Part shown: positions 6,207 through 6,405 of the stretch, piece after piece
How positions within the stretch are numbered: position 1 is the first letter of the stretch
Layout: each line of letters begins with the position of its first letter
The notes under the pieces: generated by a model
The model's input: the letters and a program-made list of their open reading frames with translations, nothing else
Told to the model about the DNA's origin: nothing
Databases searched by the model: none
Program-made: the position numbers and the translations under genes
Assembly: GCA_031286185.1 (NCBI GenBank)
Contig: JAITUS010000044.1
Span: 1-6,405 of the forward strand
Direction of reading: 5' to 3'
Length of the DNA: 6,405 nt
DNA from: Rickettsiales bacterium
Lineage (GTDB): Bacteria > Pseudomonadota > Alphaproteobacteria > Rickettsiales > Anaplasmataceae

Positions 6207-6235
6207 TTGACAAATTCCGCCGACTCCCTTATCAT
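6207..6235 (+). promoter_or_regulatory. Strong rightward promoter facing the right IS
   Basis: TTGACA (6207-6212), 17 bases, then TATCAT (6230-6235). The predicted start is near 6242, only about 15 bases before the insertion sequence, so transcripts would enter the element and could express its transposase. The spacer is GC-rich compared with its surroundings. It may be the promoter of a gene displaced by the insertion. Confidence 0.6.
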
Positions 6236-6245
6236 AATATAAGGG
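6226..6245. repeat. Perfect inverted repeat overlapping the -10 box
   Basis: CCCTTAT (6226-6232) and ATAAGGG (6239-6245) are perfect reverse complements around a 6-base centre (CATAAT). The repeat covers the -10 box and the predicted start point, which is the position of a repressor operator. The short T-rich run after it (TATTTCT) is too weak for a confident terminator, and no plus-strand gene upstream needs one. Confidence 0.6.
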
Positions 6246-6267
6246 TATTTCTGAGGACCTGTTTAAA

Positions 6268-6280
6268 ATCTCGAAGAGAT
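6268..6280 (+). promoter_or_regulatory. Small hairpin in the IS leader
   Basis: ATCTC and GAGAT form a perfect 5-bp stem around a GAA loop, 36 bases ahead of the transposase ATG. The left copy has the same structure at 88-100. It may lie within the terminal inverted repeat as a transposase binding site, or temper read-through translation; both are inferred. Confidence 0.35.
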
Positions 6281-6316
6281 GAGGTAAAATAAGCATAGAT
6301 TAATAATGAGGTGTCT

Positions 6317-6405
6317 ATGTGGAAAAGTTATCCAAGCAGTATAAGTCGAGAGCAATTTGAAAAAATCAGGCCAATTCTGGAGAGTAGCAAGCAGAAAACA
6401 AAACC
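6317..6405 (+). CDS. IS5-family transposase, N-terminal 29 codons (partial)
   Basis: This is the start of the transposase of the right-hand element, open to the window edge: MWKSYPSSISREQFEK followed by IRPILESSKQKTKP. The sequence is a typical N-terminal (helix-turn-helix side) part of IS5-family transposases from Wolbachia and Rickettsia. GAGGTG (6308-6313) lies three bases before the ATG. Residue 2 is Trp here and Arg in the left copy. The strong promoter at 6207-6235 points into this frame from outside the element, so this copy may be expressed by its neighbourhood. The catalytic region is off the right edge. Confidence 0.82.
   Translation, partial: MWKSYPSSISREQFEKIRPILESSKQKTK

Larger units (their letters stand above)
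6014..6256. other. Intergenic region between gpmI and the right insertion sequence
   Basis: The 243 bases hold no convincing gene or tRNA. They contain a candidate leftward gpmI promoter (6071-6099), an orphan purine-rich ribosome-binding-like stretch AAAGGAGGAG (6097-6106) with no ATG after it, and a strong rightward promoter (6207-6235) overlapping a perfect inverted repeat (6226-6245). The element end then begins at about 6255-6257. The gene once served by the rightward promoter is not visible here. Confidence 0.6.
6257..6405 (+). mobile_element. Right insertion sequence: 5' end of an IS5-like element, cut by window edge
   Basis: Bases 6257-6367 are the inverted partner of 1-111 with one mismatch; 6368-6405 continue the element beyond what the left copy shows. 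The outer end reads ACCTGTTTAAAATC, followed by a perfect ATCTC-GAA-GAGAT hairpin (6268-6280), GAGGTG (6308-6313) and the transposase ATG (6317). The flank TGA (6252-6254) here and TTA (114-116, minus strand) at the left copy would both fit a TNA-type target. This cannot be confirmed because the far ends are not in the window. Confidence 0.88.

Noticed and set aside
6014..6256. A tRNA or other structured RNA gene in the gap right of gpmI
   Set aside because: No cloverleaf, T-loop GTTCRA pattern or CCA-adjacent stem was found by eye; only the inverted repeat at 6226-6245 stands out.
1..6405. Composite transposon carrying the whole block as cargo
   Set aside because: The internal genes are core housekeeping functions, and nothing suggests accessory cargo. 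Two IS copies of one family are common in such genomes.

Overview
This AT-rich window most resembles an insect or nematode Wolbachia chromosome, or a close Anaplasmataceae relative. The evidence is the low GC, an alphaproteobacterial cysteine-free ribosomal protein bL31, small species-restricted membrane proteins, and the N-terminus of an IS5-family transposase of a type common in Wolbachia. This assignment comes from pattern recognition of the proteins; no database search was run.

Layout. Both ends are the same end of one insertion sequence, in opposite orientation. Bases 1-111 are the reverse complement of 6257-6367 with a single mismatch, and each copy carries the transposase start and reads out of the window. 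Between them lie about 6.1 kb of mostly housekeeping DNA. Leftward from the centre, rpmE (bL31) and nadK (NAD kinase) form a two-gene unit. It is followed by a four-helix membrane protein whose last 11 residues are encoded by the insertion sequence, so that gene is broken or refashioned at its 3' end. Rightward from the same central intergenic region run a small two-helix membrane protein, fabD (malonyl-CoA:ACP transacylase) and a 251-residue protein. The last carries a zinc-hydrolase signature (HxNE, then NRIF, then LHNN) like the aspartoacylase/succinylglutamate desuccinylase branch of the M14 fold. It converges on gpmI (cofactor-independent phosphoglycerate mutase), which is read leftward from 6013.

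Regulation. The 126-bp gap between rpmE and the small membrane gene holds two near-consensus sigma-70 promoters back to back. Their -35 boxes sit at the two ends of one AT-rich inverted repeat. The 243-bp gap right of gpmI holds a second strong rightward promoter (TTGACA-17-TATCAT). Its -10 lies within a perfect 7-bp-arm inverted repeat, and it now fires straight into the right-hand insertion sequence.

Function. NAD kinase supplies NADP for reductive biosynthesis, including fatty-acid synthesis, which FabD primes. Phosphoglycerate mutase serves the lower glycolytic/gluconeogenic segment, and bL31 belongs to the ribosome. The most interesting points are the putative M14-like hydrolase, the IS-edited membrane protein with an apparent internal duplication, the mirrored divergent promoters, and the promoter stranded against the right IS.
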